From an uncultured Oscillospiraceae bacterium (GTDB lineage Bacteria > Bacillota > Clostridia > Oscillospirales > Oscillospiraceae): a stretch of DNA of 64,000 bases. The position numbers and the translations under genes were made by a program. The DNA lies in assembly GCA_934636865.1 (NCBI GenBank), contig CAKUBI010000007.1:1-64000 (forward strand). Direction: 5' to 3'. This document shows, in pieces, positions 34,885-47,042 of this stretch; the stretch's first letter is position 1; the number at the start of each line of letters is the position of its first letter. Below the pieces are notes generated by a model. The model was not told where the DNA came from. It was given only the letters and a program-made list of their open reading frames with translations, and made no database searches.

Positions 34885-36326
34885 CGGAGAGCGAGCAGGG
34901 AATGGACAACAACACAACAAATGAAGTGAAGATCGCAGGCATCGACCTGCGGACGCTGCTGGGCGACGGATTCCGTATGCTGCGGCGCACGGTCGCGCTG
35001 TTCGCGGCGCTGGCGGTCGTCTGCACCGGCGCGCTGTGTCTGCGCGTCTACCGCTCGTACCGGCCCATGTACCGCGCGAGCGCGACCTTTACGGTCTACG
35101 TGACGAACGCACTGCAATCGGAGATCCGCAGCTACAACACCGCGACGGCCGAGCAGATGGCCAAAACGTTTCCCTATATCCTGACGAGCGGCGCGCTGAA
35201 CGAGAGCGTGATGCGTGACCTCGGGATCAGCGCCATGCCGGCGGTGTCGGCCTCGGTGCTGAACAACACCAATATCTTTACGCTGACCGTCACCTCCGGC
35301 GACCCACAGCTTGCCTATGACGTGCTGGGCGCGGTCATCGAGCACTATCCGGATGTTGCTGAGTTCGTGGTCGGACCGACCGTGATGAACCTCCTTGACG
35401 AAAGCGGCGTGCCGCAGGAGCCGTTCAACCAGCGCGACTATCGCGCGGCGGTCAAGCAGGGCGTCCTCATCAGCGCGCTGATCTGGGCCGCGGCGGCGTT
35501 CGCGCTCGCCTCGCTGCGCTCGACCGTTCACAATGAGGAGGAGCTGCGCGAGGTGCTCAGCCTGCGCACGCTCGGCGTTCTTCCGGCGGTGCGCGGCGTC
35601 GGCAAGGACCGCGGCGCGCGCCCGCGCTTTGACGGCGGGGCAGAGTACTCGGGCTTTTCCGAGTCCGTGCGCCTTCTTCGCATGCGCACGGAAAAGGAGA
35701 TGCGCGAGCGAGGGATGAAGGTCCTGCTTGTTTCGAGCGCCACGCCCGGCGAGGGAAAAACGACCGTCGCCATCAACCTTGCCATGGCCCTCGCGGCCAA
35801 GGGCAGGCGCGTGCTGCTGGCGGACTGCGACCTGCGCAACCCATCGGTCGCGGGCGGCTTTGGCATGGAAAACAGCACGGGCCTTGTCGAGTGCCTGAAC
35901 GGCAAGGTGACCTATCAGGACATCCTGCGCCCGGCCGAGCAGGAAAATCTCTATCTCGTCTTTGCCGGCCAGCCGAGCGACAACGCCTCGGAGCTTCTGG
36001 CAAAGCCGGAGTGCCGCAATTTTATCGAGGCCTGCCGCAAGGTGTTTGACTATGTCATCCTCGACACGCCGCCCGCGGCGCTGCTCGCGGACGCGAGCGA
36101 GCTTGCCGTGCTGGCGGACGGCGCGCTGATGACCGTGCGGCAGAACTACGCCTCTCGCGCGCAGATCATGGAGGGGGCGCAGGTCCTTTCCGACAGCCGC
36201 CTGCCGATCCTCGGCAGCGTGCTGAACTATGCCGCTTCGCGCTCGCCCTACGGCGGGTATTACGGCTATGGCTACGGCGGTTACGGCCGGGCCTACGGAG
36301 AAAAGAAGGAACCGGCGGAGAACTGA
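34881..36326 (+). CDS. Wzz-type chain-length regulator fused to BY-kinase (second copy)
   Basis: A 481-residue paralogue of the preceding protein. It has membrane helices near 38-56 and 195-212, Walker A SSATPGEGKTT, A' LLADCDLRNPS and B VILDTPPAALLAD. The tail has about ten tyrosines in YGGYYGYGYGGYGRAYG. The kinase part is closer to the classical sequence than copy one. The GTG start overlaps the preceding stop; an ATG at 34902 is an alternative with a poorly spaced ribosome site. Two adjacent kinases could form mixed oligomers or act on different chains. Confidence 0.88.
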   Translation: MTESEQGMDNNTTNEVKIAGIDLRTLLGDGFRMLRRTVALFAALAVVCTGALCLRVYRSYRPMYRASATFTVYVTNALQSEIRSYNTATAEQMAKTFPYILTSGALNESVMRDLGISAMPAVSASVLNNTNIFTLTVTSGDPQLAYDVLGAVIEHYPDVAEFVVGPTVMNLLDESGVPQEPFNQRDYRAAVKQGVLISALIWAAAAFALASLRSTVHNEEELREVLSLRTLGVLPAVRGVGKDRGARPRFDGGAEYSGFSESVRLLRMRTEKEMRERGMKVLLVSSATPGEGKTTVAINLAMALAAKGRRVLLADCDLRNPSVAGGFGMENSTGLVECLNGKVTYQDILRPAEQENLYLVFAGQPSDNASELLAKPECRNFIEACRKVFDYVILDTPPAALLADASELAVLADGALMTVRQNYASRAQIMEGAQVLSDSRLPILGSVLNYAASRSPYGGYYGYGYGGYGRAYGEKKEPAEN

Positions 36327-36356
36327 CCTCTCCGCTCGTCCGGAATGAGGTGGACC

Positions 36357-38293
<1,937 letters not shown>

Positions 38294-38297
<4 letters not shown>

Positions 38298-39310
38298 GCG
38301 TTTTATTGACCGGCGGCGCGGGCTTCATCGGCTCGCACACGGCCGCGGAGCTGGCCGCGGCAGGCGAGCAGATCGTGCTCGTCGACGACTTTTCAAACAG
38401 CGACCGCTCTGTTGTGGAGCGCCTGCACGAGCTGACGGGGCAGGATATCCTGTGCTACGCCGCCGACGCAGGGGACAGGGACGCGATGGAGCGCGTCTTT
38501 TCCGAGCAGGAGATCGACGCGGTGATCCACTTTGCCGGCAGCAAGGCCGTCGGCGAGTCGGTGCGCGAGCCGCTCAAGTACTACCGCAACAACCTCGGCA
38601 GCACGCTGACGCTGCTCGAGGTCATGGCACGCCACGGCTGTAAGCGCATTGTTTTCAGCTCGTCGGCCACCGTGTACGGCGGGGAGAACGCTGTGCCGTT
38701 CACGGAGAGCGCCAAAACCGGCGGCTGCACGAATCCCTATGGCCGCACGAAGTACTTCATCGAGGAAATCCTGCGCGACGCGGCGATCGCCGATCCCACG
38801 CTCAGCGTGGTGCTGCTGCGCTACTTCAACCCCATCGGCGCGCACGAGAGCGCGCTGATCGGCGAGCGGCCGAACGGCATCCCGAATAACCTGATGCCCT
38901 ACATTACGCAGGTGGCCGCGGGCGTGCGCGACAAGCTGCACGTTTTCGGCGACGATTATCCGACGCCAGACGGCACCGGCGTGCGCGATTACATCCACGT
39001 GACGGACCTCGCGCGCGGACATGTGGCGGCACTGCGCTATGCGCGCGCCCACGCGGGGACGGAGGTATTCAACCTCGGGACCGGGAAGGGGACGAGCGTC
39101 CTCGAGCTGGTCCAGGCCTTCGAGCGCGCAACCGGCGTGCACGTGCCGTATGCGATCGACGCGCGGCGTCCCGGCGACATCGCCGAGTGCTACGCGGACG
39201 TAGACAAGGCATCCCGCGTGCTCGGCTGGCGCGCAGAGAAAACCGTGGAGGACATGTGCCGCGACTCCTGGCGCTGGCAGTGCCGCTGCGCGGAAGAGGA
39301 CAGGGCCTGA
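38294..39310 (+). CDS. galE: UDP-glucose 4-epimerase
   Basis: A 338-residue NAD-dependent SDR enzyme interconverting UDP-glucose/galactose (or the HexNAc forms). The NAD loop is TGGAGFIGSH, the catalytic Ser region is VFSSSATVYG, and the Tyr-Lys pair is NPYGRTKYF. The segment LRYFNPIGAHESALIGE and the C-terminal domain are typical of GalE. It supplies sugar nucleotides for the polysaccharide genes before it, with a four-base overlap, and a terminator follows. Confidence 0.94.
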
Positions 39311-39327
39311 TCTTCACTGATAAAAGG

Positions 39328-39366
39328 GAGCAGACAAGTAATTTTACTTGCCGCTCATTTTTTGCG
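39328..39366 (+). terminator. Intrinsic terminator after galE
   Basis: A stem of GAGC and CAAGTAA pairing with TTACTTG and GCTC, with one bulge and one mismatch, followed by ATTTTTTG. It closes the peptide/polysaccharide gene string. Confidence 0.75.
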
Positions 39367-39599
39367 CTTTCGCCGGGAATTTCAACGGCTGCCGGGCGCT
39401 GCTTTGCCGCGTTTTGTGCATTTTGTTGCAGAAAATACATTATTTCCTGTAATGCACATGTTCCATCATGAATATCAATCGACTTTTTCAATGGCTTTGT
39501 TGACGTGATACAGTTAAGCCGCTGAGAAACACCGAAATTTATGCAGTTTGATTGCTTTTTTACCTTACAATACCACTCTTCATCGGAATATTCCCTTAA

Positions 39600-39632
39600 C
39601 GTTTCAACTGTCGATAATTGACAGTTGAAACG
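39600..39632. promoter_or_regulatory. Perfect 13-base inverted repeat overlapping the -35 region
   Basis: CGTTTCAACTGTC and GACAGTTGAAACG separated by seven bases. The right arm contains the TTGAAA -35 element of the promoter, so a protein bound here, or the hairpin itself, would affect transcription of the large surface-protein genes. Confidence 0.55.
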
Positions 39633-39653
39633 GCGTCATGATACCTTTATAGG
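39625..39653 (+). promoter_or_regulatory. Sigma-A promoter of the SLH/FIVAR gene
   Basis: TTGAAA (-35, 39625-39630), a 17-base spacer and TATAGG (-10, 39648-39653). A second small palindrome, TACCT/AGGTA, surrounds the -10 box. Confidence 0.55.
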
Positions 39654-39708
39654 TAAGCTCGCCAATCAGGGAGAAAATCTATATTCAGAAAGGAACGCAT
39701 AAACAAGA

Positions 39709-42700
39709 ATGAAGAAAGCAATCGGCAAACGACTGCTCGCTCTTCTTCTGGTCGTGCTGATGCTGTGTCCGCAGACATACGCATCAGTCGCCAATGACCT
39801 GAACGGTCACTGGTGCCGGACGGAGATCGAGACATTTCTGAACAAGGGGCTGGTCCAGGGATATCCCGACGGCAGATTCCGCCCCGACGCGACTGTGACA
39901 AGGGCGGAGTTTATCCGCATGGTCAACAGCGCGTTTGGCTTTGTCCGCGAAGGGACCAAGACCTTCACGGACGTGAACGCAGACGACTGGTACAGCGCCG
40001 ATCTGGCGGCTGCCGCAAGGACCGGATGGTTCAGCGGCATGCCCGACGGCTCGGCCATGCCGGAAGCGACCATCACCCGTCAGGAGGCTGCAAAGCTGCT
40101 GGTGAGCATGCTGGGCGAGAGTCGCCCGGGCAGCTTTGTCATGTTTACGGACGGCCAGCAGGTTGCCGACTGGGCGCGCGACTACGTGGAGACCGCCGGT
40201 GCGCTCGGCATCATTGAGGGCTTCCCCGACAGGACCTTCCGCCCGGCCAGATCGCTGACCCGCGCGGAGACCATTAAGATGCTCAGCAACATCGCCCGCC
40301 AGATCTACGCCTCCGCCGGTACCTACACCGACCGCGTGGACGGTAATGCGGTCGTCCTCTGCGACGGCGTTTCGCTGCGCGGTGTGGTCATCAAGGGCAA
40401 CCTCTATGTTTCCGAGAGCTGCGCGGGCAGTCTGGATCTGACGGACACCACCGTTGAGGGCACCATCGTGATCCTCGGCAGCGCGAAGCGTACCGTCACG
40501 CTGCGCTCAAGCACCGTCAGCGAGATCCTGCTCCGTCCCGACGCGGCGAACACAAAGATCGTCATCGAGAACGGCACGAAGGTCGATCTCATCACGGCCA
40601 ACGCCCCCACGACCATCGAGGTCGGCAGAGGCGGCTATGTCAAGGAGATCCGCAACAACGCCGACGGCACAAAGATTTCGGGCGAGGGCACGGTGGACCT
40701 CATCGTCGCCAACGAGCCCACGATCGTGCGCGGCAGCACTGTGGCCGCGGGCGGTACCGGCAAGATGACCGGCTCAGCCGGCAGCGGCAGCGCCGGCGGC
40801 GGCACGGTCCCCGCGCCTCAGCCTCCGGTAGAGGAGAAGTATGCCCTCACCGCCAAGGCCGACAAGGACAATTATAATATCAATGAAGAAAACCGCGTCT
40901 CCGGTCAGGTCACCAACAATGGCAAGGGCCTTTCCGGCGTGCAGGTGAGCATGGTGATCCGCTTCCTCGAAGAGGACGTCCGCGTGGCGCTGGATGAGAC
41001 CACGAGTGCCGAGGACGGCAGCTTCGAATTCACCTTCGTCCTGCCGGATTCCTCCAAGGCGAGCGTTTATGAGATCCGCATCACCGCCGGCAAGCCCGTG
41101 CGGCAGAGCGTGGTCCAGCGCATCACCGTCATCGGTGAGGTCACCGTGGACAAGACCGAGCTCAAGGCCATGATCGACAAGGCCGAGAGCTATCAGCAGG
41201 ATAAGTACACCTCCGATTCCTGGACCGTCCTGACCGGCGAGCTCGCACGCGCCAAGAGCGTTTACGAGAACACTTCCGCGACGCAGGCGGAGGTCGATGC
41301 GCAGACCGACGCACTGGCGCAGGCCATCGGCGCGCTGGTGCTCCGCGCGGACAAGACCGAGCTCAAGGCCGTCATCGACAAGGCCGAGAGCATTGATCGC
41401 AGCAAGTACACGCAGGAATCTCTCAAGGTGCTTGACGACGCCCTCGAAGCGGCAAAGGCCGTTTACGCGGACGACAACGCCACCAGCAAGGATGTTTCCA
41501 AGGCCGCGGCCAAGCTCCAGAGCGCACTCGACGCGCTGGAAGAGAAGGGCGCGATGGACGCCTACCTCATGCTCAACGGCAGCACCGCTCCTTCCGCCTA
41601 CCGCGCGGTCAAGGGTGAGTCCGGCAGCTTCCCCAACGGCGGCGACAGCCTTGTCTGGCTGACCGACGGCGCCGGGACCGGCACGCTCAAGGTCACGGTC
41701 CACTCCTCCGATGAGAGCGTTCTCAAGCCGAACGCCATCGCCGACGGCACGGTGAACGCCGCCATCACCGGCGCGCTGCTCAAGACCGGCAGCGTGGAGC
41801 TGACCTTCACGAGCACCTGGGGCACGGCAAGCCAGAGCGGCAAGCTGACTGTCACGGTCGTGAACGAAGCCACGGTTACCGCGCTGCGCGAGGCGATCGA
41901 ATCCGGTAACGCGCTCAGCGCCGAGGATTACAAGGAAGAAGGCTTTATAGCCTTTGCCGCCGCGCTGGCAAACGCGCAGGCCGCGCTCGACAATGTGTCC
42001 AGCACGGAAGCGCAGCTCACCGATGCACTGAATGCGCTGAACGCCGCGCGCGAAGCGCTCGTGAGCATCTATTGGAGTGATATCGCCGTCACCATCACCG
42101 AGCGCAACGGCACAGAAGCGCTGAGCGAGTACACCGTCTATCAGGGCGTGCAGACCACGCTCTGCGTCAACTCCGATACGGACCCCGACAAGATCAGCGA
42201 GTTCGTCTTTGAGGGCGACAGCGAGGGCGCGTTCGACTTTGACACCGGCGTTTGGAGCAGCGGCAGCAACCACAAGAACTTTGCCCTGTATGCAAACTAT
42301 CTCGGCACCCACACGGCGAAGGTCACCGTCAAGTTCACCGACGGCACCTACACGGAGGCAAGCATCCGGATCACCGCCGTGGAAGCGGTCGATACCACCG
42401 AGCTCAAGAGCGCCATCAATACGGCCAAGACGCTCGTCGAGAGCAACTACAGCGAGGGCTGGGACGCCTTCCAGACCGCGCTGAGCGAAGCGCAGGCCGT
42501 CTACAGTCTGCGCATCACCACGCAGGAGACCGTGGACGCCGCCGCGAAGAAGCTCAACGACGCCATGGCTGCGCTGGTCATCAAGCACGTCGATACGAGC
42601 AAGCTCGAGCTTGTGTGGTATCAGGGCACCTATTCCTCCACTGAGACAGTCCCCGAAACGGTCCACGCCGCCGTGGGCGACTGGCTGCCGTCGAGCGGCT

Positions 42701-44448
42701 TCTACTGGCTCAATGTCAAGGGCCTTGAAAAGGGGCAGGTGACCGTCGCCGGTATCGACGTCCGTTCCACGGACGACAAGGTCGTTACCATCAACCGCAG
42801 CACTGAGGGCGCGGCCAACACCTCTCCTTACATCTACCGCCAGAGAGTTGACCTCAAGGTCGTCGGCGAGGGCACGGCCACGATCACCGCGGCCGTTACG
42901 CTGGTGGACGGGACTGTCCATCAGGCGCCGTCCATCACCGTCACCACCGTGACCGATACCGACAAGGCCGCGCTCAACGCGCTCATCGCCGAGGCCGAGG
43001 CGCTGAACGAGAGCGATTACACCGCCGCGAGCTGGGCTGTCTTTGCGAAGGCCCTGAGCGACGCGAAGAGCGTCGCCGCCAACACGTCCGCCACGCAGGC
43101 TGCCGTGGATGAAGCCAAGGCCAATCTCCAGACCGCGATGGACGCGCTTGAAAAGGCTGCGGCGGCGGACAAGACCGCGCTGAACGCGCTCATCGCCAAG
43201 GCGGAAGCGCTTGATGAATCCGATTATACCGCTTCCAGTTGGAAGGCCATGCAGACTGCGCTTGCCAGCGCAAAGAAGGTGGCTGCTGATGCATCCGCCA
43301 CGGAAGAAACCATTGCCGCAGAGATCAGCAACCTCCAGAATAAGCTGGATGCCCTGACGGGCCGCGCAAATCTCAGCAACCTGACCAGCAAGCTGGCTGC
43401 TGCAAAGAAGCTTGATGAAAATACCTATACCAGCGCCAGTTGGAAAACGCTTCAGCAGGCTATGACCGACGCACAGAAGGTCGTGGACGAAAAGAGCAGC
43501 GACATCAAGACTGTCAATGCCGCATGGGATGCGCTCATCAGTGCAATGTCCCATCTCGCATGGGCGGATACTGTTGAGTTCAAGACCTTCAAAACTGTGC
43601 CGGACCTCGCTTGCATGGATACCTACATTCTTGACGAGGACTGGGATTCTGCAAGCTGGGAAGCCGAGCTTGACGGTACCATTTATCGAATTGTCATCGG
43701 CGGTCACAAGACAGACAGCATTGTTCATAGCGGTATGCTCTACACATCCATGCCGTATATTTCCAGCAATGAACTGGCGAACGCTCTGCTTGCGCAGTGT
43801 GAAACGATCGTAATCGAGACTTATACGGATAACGAGAGTAAGGGCGGCACTGTCGCAAGCCGCTACCTCGCGTACCTTGCCGTGAACGACGGCCTTGACC
43901 GCACGGCGCTGCACGCCGCGGTCGAGAGCACCCGCGGCCTTGCCGAGGCGGACTACACCGCCGAGCAGTGGCTCGCCGTGCAGAACGCGCTGACGCAGGC
44001 CCGCAAGGTCTACGCCGACAAGACCTCCACGCAGGAGCAGATCGACGCTGCCGCCAAGGCGCTCAGCGAAGCCGTCGCCAATAAGAGCGGCAGCACGCCG
44101 GCGGGGGAGATCAAGGACATCGGGCTTACGTATGGTGGTTACGGCGCGTTCAGCATTCTGGGCAAGCCCGGCGAGTATTCTGACGCCTATTTCCAGATCG
44201 TTGCCGGTGAATACGCAACAAACCTCACCGATATGTGCGGCTACAATACAAACGATTGGATGTCTAACGGCTATGCCAACGCACAGAATCCCGACAAGAT
44301 GTGGGAATACATCAAGGCCAACTGCAAGCAGGGCGACAAGTATGTGGTCACCATCAAGCTGTATCATTATAATGAGGACACCGGCGAATTCACGCCCTAT
44401 CTCGTGGATGGGAAGCAGGTCGAATTCCTGGTCTACGTAACGGAATGA
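39709..44448 (+). CDS. Very large SLH surface protein with eight FIVAR repeats
   Basis: A 1579-residue secreted protein. A signal peptide (about 1-26) precedes three SLH domains (about 30-205; GYPDGRFRPDATVTRAE, PDGSAMPEATITRQE and FPDRTFRPARSLTRAE). A beta-helix-like region and a Gly/Ser linker follow near residue 350-370. A CNA-B-like Ig domain precedes eight FIVAR repeats of about 65 residues, beginning TELKAMIDKAES, TELKAVIDKAES, ALREAIESGNAL, TELKSAINTAKT, AALNALIAEAEA, TALNALIAKAEA, LSNLTSKLAAAK and TALHAAVESTRG, interrupted by Ig-like modules. FIVAR modules occur in glycan-binding adhesins. No catalytic domain was recognised. The gene heads a surface cluster with the LRR and protease genes. 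Confidence 0.85.
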   Translation: MKKAIGKRLLALLLVVLMLCPQTYASVANDLNGHWCRTEIETFLNKGLVQGYPDGRFRPDATVTRAEFIRMVNSAFGFVREGTKTFTDVNADDWYSADLAAAARTGWFSGMPDGSAMPEATITRQEAAKLLVSMLGESRPGSFVMFTDGQQVADWARDYVETAGALGIIEGFPDRTFRPARSLTRAETIKMLSNIARQIYASAGTYTDRVDGNAVVLCDGVSLRGVVIKGNLYVSESCAGSLDLTDTTVEGTIVILGSAKRTVTLRSSTVSEILLRPDAANTKIVIENGTKVDLITANAPTTIEVGRGGYVKEIRNNADGTKISGEGTVDLIVANEPTIVRGSTVAAGGTGKMTGSAGSGSAGGGTVPAPQPPVEEKYALTAKADKDNYNINEENRVSGQVTNNGKGLSGVQVSMVIRFLEEDVRVALDETTSAEDGSFEFTFVLPDSSKASVYEIRITAGKPVRQSVVQRITVIGEVTVDKTELKAMIDKAESYQQDKYTSDSWTVLTGELARAKSVYENTSATQAEVDAQTDALAQAIGALVLRADKTELKAVIDKAESIDRSKYTQESLKVLDDALEAAKAVYADDNATSKDVSKAAAKLQSALDALEEKGAMDAYLMLNGSTAPSAYRAVKGESGSFPNGGDSLVWLTDGAGTGTLKVTVHSSDESVLKPNAIADGTVNAAITGALLKTGSVELTFTSTWGTASQSGKLTVTVVNEATVTALREAIESGNALSAEDYKEEGFIAFAAALANAQAALDNVSSTEAQLTDALNALNAAREALVSIYWSDIAVTITERNGTEALSEYTVYQGVQTTLCVNSDTDPDKISEFVFEGDSEGAFDFDTGVWSSGSNHKNFALYANYLGTHTAKVTVKFTDGTYTEASIRITAVEAVDTTELKSAINTAKTLVESNYSEGWDAFQTALSEAQAVYSLRITTQETVDAAAKKLNDAMAALVIKHVDTSKLELVWYQGTYSSTETVPETVHAAVGDWLPSSGFYWLNVKGLEKGQVTVAGIDVRSTDDKVVTINRSTEGAANTSPYIYRQRVDLKVVGEGTATITAAVTLVDGTVHQAPSITVTTVTDTDKAALNALIAEAEALNESDYTAASWAVFAKALSDAKSVAANTSATQAAVDEAKANLQTAMDALEKAAAADKTALNALIAKAEALDESDYTASSWKAMQTALASAKKVAADASATEETIAAEISNLQNKLDALTGRANLSNLTSKLAAAKKLDENTYTSASWKTLQQAMTDAQKVVDEKSSDIKTVNAAWDALISAMSHLAWADTVEFKTFKTVPDLACMDTYILDEDWDSASWEAELDGTIYRIVIGGHKTDSIVHSGMLYTSMPYISSNELANALLAQCETIVIETYTDNESKGGTVASRYLAYLAVNDGLDRTALHAAVESTRGLAEADYTAEQWLAVQNALTQARKVYADKTSTQEQIDAAAKALSEAVANKSGSTPAGEIKDIGLTYGGYGAFSILGKPGEYSDAYFQIVAGEYATNLTDMCGYNTNDWMSNGYANAQNPDKMWEYIKANCKQGDKYVVTIKLYHYNEDTGEFTPYLVDGKQVEFLVYVTE
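41151..41392 (+). repeat. Near-identical DNA at the start of FIVAR repeats 1 and 2
   Basis: About 41 bases encoding DKTELKA(M/V)IDKAES occur at about 41151-41191 and again at about 41352-41392 with only a few base changes, pointing to recent duplication of the module. Confidence 0.6.
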
Positions 44449-44464
44449 TCAGATCGTTTCTCAT

Positions 44465-44491
44465 GCCGGACGGGGAAAATCCCCGTCCGGC
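44465..44491 (+). other. Intercistronic stem-loop
   Basis: Perfect 11-base arms around AAAAT between the FIVAR and LRR genes. No T run follows, so it is more likely an mRNA processing or stability element than a terminator. Confidence 0.55.
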
Positions 44492-44527
44492 AGAGGAGGA
44501 TCCGGAAGTAAAGGAGCTTTTTTGCTT

Positions 44528-47011
44528 ATGAAACGAACGATCTCGGCGCTTCTGGCGGTGCTGATGACGCTGATGCTCTGGACCCAGCCGGCCCAGGCCG
44601 CGGAGCAGCCGCTGGAGGTCTCGCTGAAGACCCCAATCGAAAAGATCACCACCCGCCACATTCAGGAGCTGGAGCTCAGCGTGAAAAACAGCGAGAACCA
44701 GCCCCGCGAGGTCCGGCTGGTGATGGCGCTCGCGGACTACAGGGGCAATGTGTTCAGCCGCGCCGTCTCCCAGCTCACGCTCAAGGAGAAGGGGAGCGAC
44801 TCCGTCAAGGAGCACCTCAAGATCCTGCCCAAGGCGTATGAGGTCCGCGTGTTCGCGGAGGATACGTCCGGCAAGGTCCTCTCCAACACCATCCGCCTGC
44901 CCATCGAGGGCGGCTATTCCGTCAAGGACATCGCCTCCATCAAGGAGATCCAGTCCACGGTGCCGCAGTGGTCCACGTTCACCATGCCGGAGATGGTCGA
45001 AGCCACCATGTACACCGGCGAGGTCGAGTATGTCGCCGTCCAGTGGGCGAGCAAGCCCGACATGACCAGGCCCGGCATCTACCGCATCCGCGGCAAGGTC
45101 TCAAACTCCCAGGTCGAGGCGTGGCTGGTCGTAACGGTCCTTGCCGCCGACCAGATCACGAAGGTCAACGACATCAAGGTCACGGTGGAGCAGGGCGCGC
45201 GCTTCACGCTGCCCGTCGCCGTCCCGGCGGAGATGCGCAGCGGCCGCACAGACTTCATCCCCGCCGTCTGGGACAAGACGGCCGACACCTCGAAAACCGG
45301 CACCTTCACCTATCAGGGCAAAGCCGCCGGCGGCAAGAAGCTGACGTTCACGCTCACCGTGCAGCCCGTGAACGACAGCGCCGTCTATTCCTTCCGCGAT
45401 GAAGAGGTCGGCTCGGTCATCGCCGAAACGCTCGGCTGCTCTGTGAGCGCGGTCACGCGCGGCAAGCTCAAAACGCTCACCGAGCTCGACCTTTCCTACA
45501 CCGGCAGCGAGAGCCTTGAGGACCTGCGTTACTGCACGGGGCTGAAAAAGCTGACGATGTGGATGACCGACAGCAGCGACCTTTCTCCGCTGGCCGATCT
45601 TCCGCTGCAGGAGCTGGACCTCTACGCCTGCTCGAACATCAAGAGCATCGCGCCCATCGCGAACCTCGCGTCCCTTCGCACGCTCAAGCTCAACGTCTCC
45701 GGCGTGACGGATTATTCTCCCACCGCGGCGTACTACAGCAAGCTCACGACCAAGGACTTTACGCTCTCGCTGCTCTCTGCCGACTCCGAGGGTCACATCG
45801 ACCTGACGGTCACGGCGGGCAAGGCCTATGAGCTGCCCTTCGAGATCCGCCTTGCCGACGGCAGCTACGACCGCGTGGACTGGAACGTGCGCGAGATCCC
45901 CGCGCAGGAGGAGGGCTCGCTGACCATCGAGGGCACGGCCATGCTGACGGGGAAGAAGATCACCGTGGACTGCACCGTCGCCGAGCGCGAGGACTACGCG
46001 ATCACCTGGCACGACGAGGCGCTGGAAAAGGGCGTGCGCAAGGCCATCGACAAGCCCCACGGCACGATCTACTATTCCGACGTGAAGTATTTGCAGGAGC
46101 TCGACTGCTTCGCGCTGGGCATCCGGTCCTTACAGGACCTTGAGCACATGCGCAACCTCACGTACCTCGGCGTGGCCGCCAACTACCTTGACGACAGCCA
46201 GTGGCAGTACGTGAAGCACCTGACGAAGCTCGAGTACCTCGACGTCGCCATGAACCAGTTCACCTACATCCCCTCCGGCATCTTCGACGGCATGAGCAAT
46301 CTCAAGGAGCTCTGCGCCGACGAGAACCGCATCACCCGCATCGAAAAGGGCGCGTTCTTCGGCCTCGAGCACCTTGAAAACCTGCTGCTCGAGGATAACC
46401 CCAACCTCAAGGACATCAGCGAAGCAAAGACCATCACCTATCTCAAGGCCCTGATGATCCGCAACACGCAGGTCAGCGATATCAGCTTCATCGCCGGTAT
46501 GAACGACTTTGAAGAGCTCTGGGCCGACAACTGCCCCATCTCTGATATCTCCTGCCTGAGCGGCAAGACCAAGCTTTACCGCATCCATCTCGACAACGAC
46601 AAGAACGAGGGCAAGATCACGGATATCTCCTGCCTGAGCGCGGCAAAGGACCTCTACTGGCTCGAGCTCAGCGGTCACCAGATCACGGATATCTCCGCGC
46701 TGAACGGCAAGACGAAGCTCATGCACCTTGAGCTCGACAACAACCAGATCAGCGATATCTCGCCGCTGTCCCAGTGCCGTTCGCTTGAGCGCGCGTTCCT
46801 CAAAAATAACCGCATCACGAGCGTCGAGCCGCTTGCAAAGCTCACCACGCTCACGAGCCTTTATCTCCAGAACAACCGCATCACCGACGTCACGCCGCTC
46901 GCGGGACTCAAAAACCTCAAGAATCTCTATCTCTCCGGCAACTCCATCACCGATTACTCCCCGCTCAAGTACATCTATCCTCAGCTGATCGGCAAGGATT
47001 TCTATGTGTGA
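44528..47011 (+). CDS. Secreted leucine-rich-repeat protein
   Basis: An 827-residue protein with a signal peptide (about 1-26, ending AQAA). The first 300 residues hold Ig-like domains, including paired VTVLAADQITKV-type strands. LRR units lie at about 300-400 and 520-825, the latter with internalin-like 22-residue repeats such as ITDISALNGKTKLMHLELDN and SLYLQNNRITDVTPLAGL. No SLH or LPXTG anchor was seen, and the frame stops right after the LRR block. The ATG follows AAAGGAG. Protein-protein binding at the surface is likely; the target is unknown. Confidence 0.85.
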   Translation: MKRTISALLAVLMTLMLWTQPAQAAEQPLEVSLKTPIEKITTRHIQELELSVKNSENQPREVRLVMALADYRGNVFSRAVSQLTLKEKGSDSVKEHLKILPKAYEVRVFAEDTSGKVLSNTIRLPIEGGYSVKDIASIKEIQSTVPQWSTFTMPEMVEATMYTGEVEYVAVQWASKPDMTRPGIYRIRGKVSNSQVEAWLVVTVLAADQITKVNDIKVTVEQGARFTLPVAVPAEMRSGRTDFIPAVWDKTADTSKTGTFTYQGKAAGGKKLTFTLTVQPVNDSAVYSFRDEEVGSVIAETLGCSVSAVTRGKLKTLTELDLSYTGSESLEDLRYCTGLKKLTMWMTDSSDLSPLADLPLQELDLYACSNIKSIAPIANLASLRTLKLNVSGVTDYSPTAAYYSKLTTKDFTLSLLSADSEGHIDLTVTAGKAYELPFEIRLADGSYDRVDWNVREIPAQEEGSLTIEGTAMLTGKKITVDCTVAEREDYAITWHDEALEKGVRKAIDKPHGTIYYSDVKYLQELDCFALGIRSLQDLEHMRNLTYLGVAANYLDDSQWQYVKHLTKLEYLDVAMNQFTYIPSGIFDGMSNLKELCADENRITRIEKGAFFGLEHLENLLLEDNPNLKDISEAKTITYLKALMIRNTQVSDISFIAGMNDFEELWADNCPISDISCLSGKTKLYRIHLDNDKNEGKITDISCLSAAKDLYWLELSGHQITDISALNGKTKLMHLELDNNQISDISPLSQCRSLERAFLKNNRITSVEPLAKLTTLTSLYLQNNRITDVTPLAGLKNLKNLYLSGNSITDYSPLKYIYPQLIGKDFYV

Positions 47012-47042
47012 CCGCCGGAGAAAGGAAGGGAACAGGCTTACT

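Larger units (their letters stand above)
39367..39708 (+). other. Regulatory region upstream of the SLH/FIVAR gene
   Basis: About 340 AT-rich bases without a gene. It contains a long perfect inverted repeat and a promoter close to the next gene. The rest shows T-rich tracts but no recognised RNA or repeat. Confidence 0.5.

Noticed and set aside
39600-39632. Invertible promoter element
   Set aside because: Only seven bases separate the arms, so inversion would change almost nothing.
41151-44100. CRISPR-like periodic repeats
   Set aside because: The periodicity is that of about 65-residue FIVAR protein modules; units are diverged, in frame and without spacers.
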